This document shows, in pieces, positions 34,542 through 46,597 of a stretch of 64,000 bases of DNA. Under the pieces are notes generated by a model. It was not told the origin of the DNA. It was given only the letters and a program-made list of their open reading frames with translations, and made no database searches. A program made the translations under genes and the position numbers. The DNA lies in NCBI GenBank assembly GCA_029255685.2, contig CM055314.2, positions 8,946,399 through 9,010,398 of the forward strand. Direction: 5' to 3'. Position 1 is the stretch's first letter. Each line of letters begins with the position of its first letter. The stretch is from Silene conica (taxonomy: Eukaryota > Streptophyta > Magnoliopsida > Caryophyllales > Caryophyllaceae).

Positions 34542-36627
34542 TGACACCCGTCGTTGAGGGGTGCCAAAGATAAGATTTATAAAACCTCAGCTTAAACTAG
34601 ATAGGATAAGTCAAGGGTCGAACCACAAGGAGACAAGGTTAATTCCGTTTGCTAATTTTTAATCTATAAAATAACAGTAAAAAGGGGGTTTTGATTTGTT
34701 GATTACTAAGTCTAAAGCAAGGATTTAAAAATAAGACAAGAAAATAAAGATGAGATTAAAACTATATTAAAAGAGATGCTAGGATGTTCGGGTAATAAAC
34801 AGCTAAGATACTATAAATCCTAAGTCAACATGTATAGCAGTCGCGTAAGGGGTGTAACATATCCTTTAGGTCTATGCTACCTAATAGCTCCTTTCGGTCT
34901 ATGCTATTAGTTCCTAGGTCTCACAATTATTGGGTGTCAACAATAAGGGTGATTCCTAAATTCTAGGTCACAAACCTTTCAGTCTTAAGTAACCTATCCG
35001 TCTTAAGATGTAAACCAATGCCCTTCCCAAATCTCTCAATCTTGGGTAGGTCAATACTAACATCCTACAAGTCTCCTTTTGGTCTCATTGTAGGTTATTA
35101 TAGTCTACAAATAAAAGCGAAACGGAATTCGAACACGAGTCGGTCGGCCGACCTATAATGGTGGTCGGTCGACCTCCTGCCTGCGACATGTTGATTCGGG
35201 AATTATACTACCTATGCATATTTACTCCCTACATCCTAACATATGAAATTTACCTACTCATAGTTACTGGAATAATAATAAAAATAGGAATAAACATGAA
35301 AGTTATAAAGAACATTAATCTAAACATGCAATAATGATAAAGGAAATTAAAATAAGGGAAAAAGGAGATTAGGAACTTCGGTTCCCCATGGTCAAAACAA
35401 GTCAATGAAGGGTAAAATAATCAAATAACACAATCCCAAGGAACAAAGAATAAACCTTTAGGTCAATATTCTACCCAATCCTTACAGTCTTAGGGTTCCT
35501 AGAAAAGCACTAAACTTTCGTTCAAGGGCAATCCAAAGTTGTTGTTAAACTAATCTTAACAATCTTTCAATCTAAAAGAATTAGTTTACCAACAACAATG
35601 AGGGATTGGTAATTTAATCATAAAACTATCAAAATCAAATTTTTACCATGGTTCCCCTAATTCCTAATCACAAGAATTAGCTATGCATAATCTCAATTGT
35701 AAAACTAACAATAACAAGAATCAAGAACATTAAAGGAGATAACATGATTAAAGATTAATTGCAACAAGAAAGATTAAGTGTAGCAAACTTACAAGCTTAA
35801 TTGGAATTCAAGAACAAATATTGAAACTTGGAAAGTATTCTCTAAAGCTATGGAGTTTTTCTCTAAACTAGGATGCTTCTCTCTATTAGGACTTGATTAT
35901 AATTCTATGATAGAAAACTAGATTAAGAACTTGATGGAAATCTCAATATCAACCCTAATTACGAAATTTGGCTTAAATAGGCGGAAAAAAAGAGTTTCCT
36001 AATGACCTAAATACTTTAATGGGCTTCGCGGAAACTTCTGGGTCGGTGCTGTGGTCGGTCGACCACTATTTTCGGTCGGTCGACCGCTTTACGGATTTTA
36101 TGCAATTTCTGGGCTTCAGGCAAATTCTGGGCTTTTCCAATAGGCACCTGGTCGATCGACCTACATTGTTGGTCAGTCGACCAACTGTCGGGACTGCAGC
36201 GTGCATCGTCCTTAAAACAGCTGCCATTTCTTCGTTACTTACCGAAATCAAGCGATTCTCGCGGCGTTGGAAAGCTAAGAGGATAAGCTTTCACCTCCAA
36301 CTGGAATCACTCCATTATCAGCTCTAGAACTTCGAGATATAGCCATTTGAAACAGGCTGCAATGTCGTGGTTCGATTCTTTGCTTGTTAAAGCTATCTTT
36401 TAGGCCTTGAAATACGCGCTAGGCTTCGTTCCTTCTTGTCCTTAGTCATAAAAAATCCCGAGGGCATAAATTTGGTATAAAATCGTCCCTTTTCCGCATA
36501 AATCTGCAAAAGAGCATAAAAATACGAAAGTAGACAATTGTTGGGAAATAAATGCTAAAACATAGTAAATGAACGACAAAATGTGTGTAAAAATAGATGT
36601 AAAACATCATAAAATAGGCACGCATCA
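34542..36627 (-). repeat. 5' LTR of D
   Basis: The LTR is 2086 bp, almost identical to 16678-18764. Visible differences include GCGTGCATC for GCGCGCATC and GGTCAGTCGACC for GGTCGGTCGACC in one cassette. Cassettes lie at 35142, 36053 and 36150. A TATA-like CTATTTAAGC reads on the - strand at about 35971-35980. Confidence 0.92.
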
Positions 36628-36632
36628 CTTAT

Positions 36633-38519
36633 GTCAAACGGAGACACGAGGACAAGCTCGGCCCGCGATCGGTCAAGACATACTTTATGGATTATCGAAA
36701 ATGAACTTTTGGTCATTACTTCTACTCGCCAACCGAATAACGTGTTTTTGTTGCGGCTAGTGCGACGTTCTTAGAGAAAGAGTTTCTCGAGAACAAGTAG
36801 AGTAATAGAACCTTCGATTTATCGGAGATTCAAGAACCAACTACCGAGCAACCATTGGAGGAAGCAGTTCCTTCAACCTCGGCCGCGGGAGATATTCCCG
36901 AGGAACCTAAGAGGTCGGGAAGAGTCTCTATTCCTCCGGACAGATACATTGGTATGGTCGAGGAACATGGCATAGATGACATCTTACTCCTAGAGGGTAA
37001 TGAACCCACAACCTATAAAGGTGCCATGACTAGTTCCGACTCAAAGCTATGGCTAGAAGCCATGCAATCCGAGATGGACTCCATGTATGAGAACAACGTG
37101 TGGGATCTTGTGGACCTACCTGCAAAGGTACGCCCCCTTCAATGCAAATGGCTTTACAAGATAAAGCATGTCGTGGAAGGACAACAAGATATTCACAAGG
37201 CACGACTAGTTGCTAAAGGTTTCACCCAAGTGCCAGGCTTGCACTACGATGAAATATTTGCACCCGTAGTCATGCTACGTTCCATTCGGATTATCTTAGC
37301 GATTGCCGCATTTCATGACTATGAAATCTGCCAGATGGATGTTAAAACCGCCTTCTTAAACGGTTATTTGGAGGAAGAGTTGTACATGGTACAACCCGAA
37401 GGTTTTATTGATCATGAACATCCTAAGAAGGTTTGCAAGCTTAAGCGTTCCATTTATGGACTTAAGCAAGCTTCACGGAGTTGGAATCATCGTTTCGACC
37501 AAGTGATAAAAGAGAATGGTTTCATTCGATCAATCAAGGAACCATGTCTATATATCAAGTCGAATGGGAGCAAGATTGTCTTCCTAGTATTGTATGTCGA
37601 TGACATACTCGTGATTGGGAATGACATACCTCTCTTATCTTCGGTTAAAGCATGGTTGAAAAACCATTTTCAGATGAAAGATCTGGGAGAGGCACAAAGA
37701 ATTTTGGGCATCCGTATCTACAGGGATAGATCACGACGGATGTTATCTCTCAGTCAGGAGTCTTATATAGATAAGATTCTAGAGAGATTCAGCATGACGA
37801 ACTCCAAGAAAGGGTTCCTTCCTATGGCTACTGGGATTCACTTGAGCAAGTCTCAAGAAGCTAAGACATCGGAAGAAAAAGAGCACATGAGTCGGATTTC
37901 TTACGCTTCGGCTATAGGATCGATCATGTATGCCATGATATGCACACGTCCAGACGTTGCATATGCATTGCGTATGACAAGTCGATTCCAAGCACATCCA
38001 GGTGAACAACACTGGATGGCCGTGAAAAACATTCTTAAGTACCTACGAAGGACTAAAGATTGGGGATTGACATATGGAGGCGACACGAGGCTCTGCGCCA
38101 CTGGTTACGCAAATGCTAGCTTCCAAACGGATCGAGACGACTCGATATCTCAGTCTGGATTCGTTTTTACTCTTAATGGCGCTGCTGTCAGCTGGAAAAG
38201 TTCCAAACAAAGTGTTACAGCAGATTCTACAACTGAGTCCGAGTACTATGCCGCTTCGGAAGCAGCTAAGGAAGCAATATGGATACGTCAATTCTTACAA
38301 GGACCATCAGTAATGCCTAGTTCGAATGACCCGATCACCATTTATTGTGACAATAAAGGTGCCATCTTCCAAGCTAAGGAGCCTAAGTCTAGTAACAAGT
38401 CTAGACATGTACAACGGAAAGCTCATCTAATCACAGATTACGTGGAGCAAAATGAGATATTTATTGATAAGATCGCTACGGATGATAACATAGCAGATCC
38501 TCTCACTAAAGCATTATGA
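36633..38519 (+). pseudogene. C1 reverse transcriptase-RNase H, 3' piece
   Basis: This continues the C1 polyprotein after element D. TGA at 36702-36704 and TAG at 36798-36800 replace sense codons of C2; from 36855 the frame is open for 554 codons. It holds the Copia RT (ARLVAKGFTQVPG, QMDVKTAFLNG, IYGLKQASRSW, catalytic YVDD at about 37599) and RNase H (YANAS, ESEYYAA, YCDNKGA, DNIADPLTK). In the first RNase H motif Asp is replaced by Asn (YANAS; YADAS in C2). The frame ends about 27 residues early at TGA 38517-38519. Confidence 0.88.
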
Positions 38520-39433
38520 CGTGATAAGCATGAAGGGCACGTTAATTCCATGGGACTTAAACGTGTTCCTGAGTTGTAGTACTCTTTTATGAATTAGATT
38601 CATTTTCTTGTGTACTCTATTACAACCTCATCGTTATGATATTTTATGTTTTGTTTTTCATGTGGCATTGTACGACAATTTTGAACACCACAAAGTGAAC
38701 TGATTAACATTACATCGTTTTTGGTCCTTGATTACCCACTTGAGCTGATAACTCAGGTAATCATTTTGTGACGTTGGTTGATGGTGGGTTAAACGAGCCA
38801 TAAGTCAAACAGTTGGCTGACCAATCACAAAGGCGAGTTATACGGATTTCCCGTATGACACATTGTGACAACGTTATGGAGTCCTAAATGTTTTATAACA
38901 TTAGGTGCCAGGTCGTGGATAGGACCTCCATAGTGTTCCTTATAGTCGATTCTTTTGACTTTCAACTGTCTCTTGATATTAAGGCAAATTTTGGGTAACT
39001 TTGGTTTCTTTCGGTCTTCCGTAACAGGGGCCAAGAGGATTTTCACTGGGTTATTTCATGCTGCGCTTACATCTGCAGGATTCGAGGTGAGGGAAATATC
39101 CAAACCCTTATCTGGATTTTATCATTTCTCATGGCCACTCGAGGAGTAGTAACTGAAATGCATGGCCATGCTCGAATACATTTTCGTTTTATCAGTTAAG
39201 TTACTCTATAGTCGGGGAACCACTCTTGATGCAGATCACTTGTAGAATACGACCTTTGCGAATACGGATTTGCAAATTGTTTTACATTGAGTGGGAGAAA
39301 TTTTAAAAGGATATGAGAATCGGTTATCACACCTACACTTGTACGGACGAGTGGAAGTTTGTTGGAGCTGGTGTCCTCCACATGTAGTGTGATAACGTCA
39401 TTGCACATATACTTGTACGGACAAGTGGGAGAT
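38520..39433 (+). other. 3' region of C1 with two polypurine tracts
   Basis: Non-coding. It contains two polypurine/LTR-start modules: an outer one (GAGTGGAAGTT before TGTTGGAGC at 39360) and an inner one (AAGTGGGAGAT before TGTTGGGGC at 39434), 74 bp apart. The outer tract has a substitution breaking the GGG run. Confidence 0.8.
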
Positions 39434-40278
39434 TGTTGGGGCTGGTGTCCTTTACAGTTAGTACAATGACTTATTAAATCTCTTAAATGATCACAAGGGC
39501 ATAAGTTAGTATTATTATCAGTTGATCTACGTTTATCAATAACGGTTGGCTTGCTAGATAAGTTTGACGTTATTGTCATACGGATGGCGGTGATCAACTG
39601 GTCCCTATAAGTCACACCTATAGGACACGTTTGAGAGATGTGAAGGTATGAAAATACAGTCACATTTATGCCGAATACGACTAAACAGTTAGTCAGAGAT
39701 ATTGACTATAAAATTAGTCAATGAGATGTTGAGATAATTATTTAATACGGATTAAATAATTTTAGCTAATACGAATTACATGATTAATTCGTAAATTAAA
39801 TATAAACAGTTATATTTAATTAAATGTATAAAATGGGAGCTTTGACGGATTAAATGTTTAATTCGTGTATTAATATAAGCAGTTATATTAATTAAGCTAA
39901 TTATACAATATCGTCATTTTCTTATCAGACCATTATTAATGTATCGACTGCACATTGTGACGAAGTAATACATTAGTATCTGATAACATGTATACGGTTT
40001 ATAATTGAAACCCGTGGATTACATTTTAGCATTTCAGGTCGAATCACGCATTAGAATAAGGTCAGAGTGGAATGCCCACTCTCACCCTAATTAATTTCAG
40101 CCGAATGAAGATACAAAAGGACAGTCATTCTCCTTTTGTCGACTGCTCCAATTCTTTTTCTCATACACTAGGGTTTTGAGAGCATTTTTCTACCAATAAC
40201 CTAGATCTCACATCAAAACTCACAAAAGCTCTCCTTATATTGCAAGGCAATTGGAGAACATTTCTAGCACACGCGACA
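39434..40278 (+). repeat. 3' LTR of C1, first piece
   Basis: This matches 11653 to about 12495 of the 5' LTR. The LARD cuts it at 40278, and the remaining 203 bp are at 49443-49645. Confidence 0.92.
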
Positions 40279-43123
40279 TGTGACACCCCGCGATATAGCA
40301 TAAAAATAAACAAATAATTTGCAGCGGAAATACGATACTTTTAAAAACTTTTCGACATATTTATTAAAACTTTTCGCGGAATATCAAAACAACATGCGGA
40401 AGACTAAAAACTAATGAGAAAGTATAAAATATACAAAATAACTTAAATAGACGAGGGATAAGGTATCCCACGATAACAACTTGAATTAAATCTAAACTAC
40501 GCGTAAGGGTAATTGTCGAATTATCAACAATGCTCGCTAGCCACACGTCTTCCCCAAACAGCACCAACCTACATTCATGAAACATGAACGCCACAGTCAG
40601 TGGGGAGTAACTCAGGGTTCTCCCAGCCACTTTACGTCAGAAAACATGTAAACGGTAATACAAAACATCTTATACATATGAACATGTATATTATTTCATA
40701 AACAACCTTATATGCATTACTAAACGTAATCAACATGATCAATGCATGAGCGATAAACCAAAACATGTGATAACAGCATGAATCAACAGGTGTAATAGAA
40801 TTAAAGCCAGCATATGAGATAATATCAGAATCAAGGAAACATCCAAGCAAAGAACACACATAGTCAGAGCGTATAACCACTGCCTCTGACATACCAGAGC
40901 GTATAACCACTGCCTCTGGCTACTGGAGCGTATAACCACTGCCTCCAGTTACGGAGCGTATAACTACTGCCTCCGAATACATGAATAGAATGAACGCCGT
41001 CAGAGCGTATAACCACTGCCTCTGACGTACTAGAGCGTATAACCACTGCCTCTGGCTACTGGAGCGTATAACCACTGCCTCCAGCTACGGAGCGTATTAC
41101 CACTGCCTCCGAATACTATGTATAGCGTATAACCACTGCCTATATGCCTAAGACCTGGCCAGACCTCTCGATGTAATGCCTTACACCGAACGACACACGG
41201 GGACCGGAGCGTATAACCACTGCCTCCGACCAATCCCGAACATAGATAAATTCCCATTGCATGGGTGGCGTTAGTTCATTACAGTGATACACAAATCGTA
41301 CCACCGCTATCTATTCACATGCAAGGCAACATATCCGTCGCCAACACAATTTTAGGATGACATAACCGTCGCCTACACAAACTTAGGATAACATAACCGT
41401 TAACCCACTCATTCAAACATACATGAGCCAATAAAAGATGAATAATACAACACTTATATCCGTTCCATGCCAAAAGAGAACACACGGGATTGAATTATGG
41501 AACAAAAGTTCTAAACGCATTTCACATTACAGCTGTCCTCTGCCGTAAAATTCATAATTAATTCAAATAAAATCGAAATGATACTAGGCCAATTGGGTCG
41601 GTTTAATAAGACTTTTATCTACAATATTTGTCAACTAAACATTTCCAAAAGACGAACTTAACAGGGGGTTATTGACTGATCTTTAAAGTGTGTCAGAAAC
41701 CGTCACACAAAATGTATTGCTTCATAAAACGGGTTTAACAAATCATTTTCGGGCAAAACAAACTCCTATCATCATCTAAACTCTTCAAAGTTTAATTATT
41801 GAAAAGTACCAGAATCATTTCAAAGTTTAAAAATGGTTTTCAAAACAATCTTTGAGCTACTGTCCGTTCTGCGAGTATTTCAGCGCACTGTTCGTAAATA
41901 ATTTATTGTGAACAAATGACATGCAAGAAAATTACGAAAATTCAGAGGTAGAATCCTAACTCAAAATAAACAGGGGTATCTTTTCAACATTTTCAAAGAA
42001 GGATACTCTAAGATGTCGAAATAAATTGTACAAAACAATGGACAGATTTGTCAAGGTGCTGAAACATCATGAATTAACCATTGTAAGCATAACACTATGA
42101 ACTTGAAAGACTATCAAACTAATCATCCTCAATGATCATAAACTCATTTAACCATACAATCCTTAATGAATTTCCATAGTTAAAAACTCATCCAACACAA
42201 GCATGCATGATGAAATTCATCCAAACATATGATTTATGAACCTAATCATGCCACTACTTAATCAAACACAATTCTAGTATACTAAACATTACTAGCATAT
42301 GGTCATGAAAACAAAGACGATAAAGTCGAGTAACCCATCACCGTTACCTTATAGCTCTTCAATAAGCATGATTTTGACTCAAAGCCACTCCGGTTTGGAC
42401 AACCGAACTAGCTACACATAAATAAACGAGGTTAGCTAAGAGAACCGTGCCTTAAAGGCCACGACCAGAGTATATTAAGGAAGAAATTTGATAATTTTAT
42501 TACCTAGAAAGATGGAGGGCGAGGAGAGGAAGAGATAGGCGCGAAAATCGTCGAAAACGGATAAGAAACGAAGATTTTACGACCGTTTTACGGTTTGTGC
42601 ACAACAATGGTGTCCTCATGTTTTCTTTGTGTTTTTGTGAGTTTCTTCTGAAAAAATGAATGATTTGAAGAAGAAGGATGGTAGAGGATGACCTTGGGCA
42701 TCAAGGCAAGGCTTAGTACTCAGCCATGTGTCCTAAAGGACATGTGGAAAAGAGTATAGAGTAAGCAACGAGCATGGGTCTCGTTAGCGGACGGTCCGTG
42801 ACAGCCTTTCGTATTTTCGACATAATTTCCTCTACAGAACTCTGATTAACGTGTTTTCGGTGGCGTTGGAAAGCTAAGAAAAAGAGCTAAAACGTTTATT
42901 TTATAAGCAAGAGCTAAATATGCCTTTAAAATATCTTAAAATTAGCAACAAGGACAGAGTAACGTTTTACAAGTTTAAGTAGTATAACTTTAAGACGGAC
43001 ATATTAATATCATTGTCAAAAACGATAGATTTTAAATGAAATTTTATTTATTGTGGAACATTATTATTACTAAAATAAGATTTTAAATAATATATAAATA
43101 ATTGGAAATTACGGGGTGTTACA
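40279..43123 (-). repeat. 3' LTR of the LARD
   Basis: The LTR is 2845 bp. The hairpin array lies at 40863-41228. Its short ORFs rich in VVIRS or GSGYTL are translations of this array and are not genes. Confidence 0.93.
40863..41228. repeat. Hairpin repeat array in the LARD LTR (copy 1)
   Basis: Ten units share the core GCGTATAACCACTGCC, each bracketed by arms complementary to each other but different between units: CAGAG/CTCTG, TGGAG/CTCCA, CGGAG/CTCCG, TATAG/CTATA. Units 1-4 and 5-8 run in the same order of arm types, giving a higher-order repeat of about 137 bp. Confidence 0.9.
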
Positions 43124-46100
43124 ATCACCCCACCTTTCAAAAAGTTTCGTCCTCGAAACTTGAAAGTAGAAAACGGTAAGTTGTAAAGACAAGGTAAACA
43201 ACCAAAGCGTTTACCCAAAATTTGATATTTCAAAACCTATATTTTTTTTTTCAAAGATTTTGAAAAGATTTTTCAAAGGCACAAGTCCTCGTCAATGGAA
43301 CAAGAGGGTTCTCGTTGCGCATTCAAGAGTCCCACATTCCAAATCAAGGACTAGTCCAAAACAAAATCATATCAAGCGTCGACAAGCGTAATACGAGTTA
43401 TTAGACGTCTCCAATAACCAGCCTTACATCAAATCACGCTAAAACCACCCAAAATTAAAACCATTTCTAGCTTTTTAAAACATGTCATTTCGAAAGTAAA
43501 CTTCCATTTCCGAAACCGTAAAAATAGGTAAGGTTGTAACAGAAATTAAGATTTTCAACAACAAAAGTTAAGTAACTCAAATCAGTTATAAAATATATAA
43601 ATGAAAAATATTTTGAATACTTCAAACAAAACACAAGGATGGAAGCTACATATTATCAACCAAAGATGGTTGGTTCGGATTATCCAAGAAATCAAAACAC
43701 AAAAGATCATAATAAGGAAGCTAACAAAAACAAGGTATCAAAAACTACCATCTTCAGGGTAAAGACGGTACTCAATCAAGAGAGCAAAGGGGCAAAACAA
43801 CAAAGTAACTGAAGCATGAACAAAAGAGGTTTAAGGTTAAGGAGGGGATAACTCTTCAGATTATGGAAATCACTACTCACTCAATCCATAAATGAGTCAT
43901 CATCATCATGGTTTCTTACACACCTCAAAAGGCAACTCTTTCAATCACACAACTCTCAAGGTTTCCTCAACTCAATTTGGGTCACTCACTTCTAGGTCAT
44001 CCACGATACAAGATATGTTATTACCAAAAGGACTTCACACCTCTCGATTATTACTCAACAATCAACATCCTTCATGGAGCTAGATCCAAAATTACTAACA
44101 AGGGCACACTCATAACCAATCGACATAAGATATATGTCTCTAAACAAAGTAAAACACCAAAACAAGGATCCTAAACAAGAATCCATCGTATATCCAGACC
44201 TCTAAACAAAAATTTGTTACGCTCATACCGACAACAAAAGATATGGAAGCGGCACTCTTGGAACTATACTTATTTTCATAAATAGGATTATGAGATAAAC
44301 ATCCAAAACATCTAATCCCAAAAGCATAAACACGGTATTCTTCAAACCGTAACTATTCGCAAACCTAGGACTACGAGTTAAACATCCAAAGCATACATTC
44401 AGTCCCAAACTAGTCAATTCTCATCGACCTAAATCAAGAAAACATCTCTTAAACCTTGACTACCATAATTACCGTAAAGTGATCATCCCAAAAGAAAGTC
44501 TCATAAAAGTAGCAACTTTCACCCAAACGGTCTCTAGGTAACCACTAACACTCTCATAGATAATACCAAAATTATTAACGTCATGGTTGGTACTAATCCA
44601 CAAGAAGCACTCATACCTTCAAACCTTTAACTTGAAACCATTAAGATGGCACACTACCTAATATTACCCAAACGTCACCAAACTCTAACTCTCTCAATTA
44701 TGTCCGATAAAACAAGATCAAACATCCTCAAAGCATATATCACTATTCCACAAACGAAGTCAACCTCACACATAGTCCAAGAAGAAAGGGGTCAAGGCTC
44801 ACGACGGTTAAAGATATGATACACACTTAAAGACAAACGCGATATAGGTACTTGAGAGAGAGATCGAGAGAAAGAGACAAGATGTCAAGGTGAGAGACTC
44901 CAACAAAAGTGAAGCTAAGAGTGGAAGGATGCGCATTAGAGGTAACAAGATACATGACGTAAAGAGAGGTCAAGTAAGCTTTGCTATGAAAGCATAACTC
45001 GATGGAATTAGCATGAAAGAAGAAAGAAGAAGAGAAGCGTTGAGGAAAGGGTATGATTTGAACTGACACAATTCCCAAGGCTCAGGGTTCCCAAAATTCT
45101 CACACGGTTCTCATCTCCTATTTACCAATTCAAGCACACTGAACTATCGCTTTCCAAGAATCATTTTCCCAGATGATTCACCATACTATAAGTTCTTTCA
45201 AAGATAAGGGTGTATGATTATTCCAAATTTCGACTATTCCATAAAGTCTCGGGTATCTCCACTTCTTAAATTCGTCAAACGACACTTTTGTAATACTCCA
45301 GGATAAACCATTTATGTACCATTACTACTTCACAATTTTTATACTCCATAGATTATCAACTCTCTAATTTCTTCAATTCCCAAAACTTTTATTCTCATCG
45401 AGTTACTCTATTCTAATCCACACAAGGCGTAAATCCTTATAATTCATTAATAACTCAAAATGTGAACACTAAGAAAATCCACTATTAACGTTCTCATACC
45501 CCTGTATACGAATCGAAACGTCTTTTAAACTTCACATCCTAAAAATCTCACAAATCCACAAGTTGCACCTTACTACAACAATCATACATCCAAAGACATG
45601 ATATTCAAGTAACTCCTCAGGTTACACCTCTAATCCAATCAAATAACTAAAATAGTAAACTTCAGTCAGTTCCTCTAAAGTTACATCGCTAACTCTTTCA
45701 ATACTCGTCCATCAATATACACGATTCTTATCCTCCAAAAGTAACATCCCGATTAAAGTCAAACCCAAATTCCCAAAGTCAAGCATTACTGATTCACTTC
45801 ACTCAACCATTCATTTTCACTAGCATCCCAAGTATATTTTCCAAATTCATTTATGACTTCTAACACTTCATTCATACTCTTAAAGCAACACATTTTGATC
45901 CACTAGTCTTAAATCCCAAATATGATTACCAAGGTTAAAATCTTCCAAAAGCTACGTATACCACTCAAACTTTAATCTAGGAATTTCACCAACCAGTTCT
46001 ACCCACCAATTGGGTAAACAACTAAACATTAGGATTACCAAGACATGGCTTACTACACTCCCTAAACGTTTTCAGTCAGATTACTTCTCAAAATAAGGGC

Positions 46101-46597
46101 TAGGGGTTATCCTCGAACAAAATCCTCAATATCCAACTAAGCTAGGCTACCTACAAAGCGTCATGGGAAAAGGCAAGTATCAAGGATAAGGTTAAGTCGG
46201 GAAGTTACGAAAGTAGCTTCCGAGTTAAGATAGAAAAGAGTTCGCGAAAAGGAGGATATGCATCAAGAAATAAGGAAGAAGGTGATGCATGATGAGCTAA
46301 GAGTATCTTCGGGGACATAAAAGTATCCTTCAAAGATAGCACGAATCTTCCATCTTCGTTAGTAGACAATAATCTTGATCGCCATCCAGGTAAGCTCATG
46401 GTTCACCAATCCTTGAGCACAAAAATAAAATCTTTGACATTTAACAAACATGTTAGACCTAACAAGGAGCAATCACATTACAGACTACCACCTGGTCCTT
46501 AAATCTACCCATCTCTCATTCATTATTTCAGGTCAAGTTGATATTTAAGTTGGGGTACACGTGCGTGCGTCGGGAGCATTACTGCTCTGATACCAAC
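43124..46597 (-). other. Non-coding internal region of the LARD
   Basis: 3474 bp of AT-rich sequence with stops in all frames and no recognisable gag or pol motif. Functional parts are limited to its ends: polypurine tract about 43124-43140 and hairpin GTTTCG-TCCT-CGAAAC at 43144-43159 on the left, and the primer site at about 46585-46597 (- strand TTGGTATCAGAGC) on the right. Confidence 0.85.

Larger units (their letters stand above)
16678..36627 (-). mobile_element. Athila-like element D, gag only, inserted in C1
   Basis: A minus-strand element flanked by CTTAT (16673-16677 and 36628-36632). Its two LTRs are 2087 and 2086 bp. Once E is discounted the internal part is about 3.5 kb and holds only a shortened gag (33093-34364) and the family's non-coding 3' region. 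There is no protease, RT or integrase, so it is non-autonomous. E is inserted at 20283. The LTRs differ at few positions by eye, so insertion is recent relative to the Tat host. Confidence 0.92.

Noticed and set aside
36019..36327. ORFs in the D LTRs with RSVDR or GRPT repeats (also 18156-18464)
   Set aside because: They are read through the palindrome cassettes in the LTR; no start context or conservation supports them as genes.
40863..41228. CRISPR-like array
   Set aside because: The repeats have regular spacing, but this is a plant retrotransposon LTR, the spacers are 4-10 nt and similar to each other, and no cas gene is present. The 12+9 cassettes fail for the same reasons.
40739..41257. 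Small ORFs with repeated VVIRS or GSGYTL (also 47058-47576)
   Set aside because: They are translations of the hairpin repeat array in the LARD LTRs, present in several frames, with no codon-level conservation.
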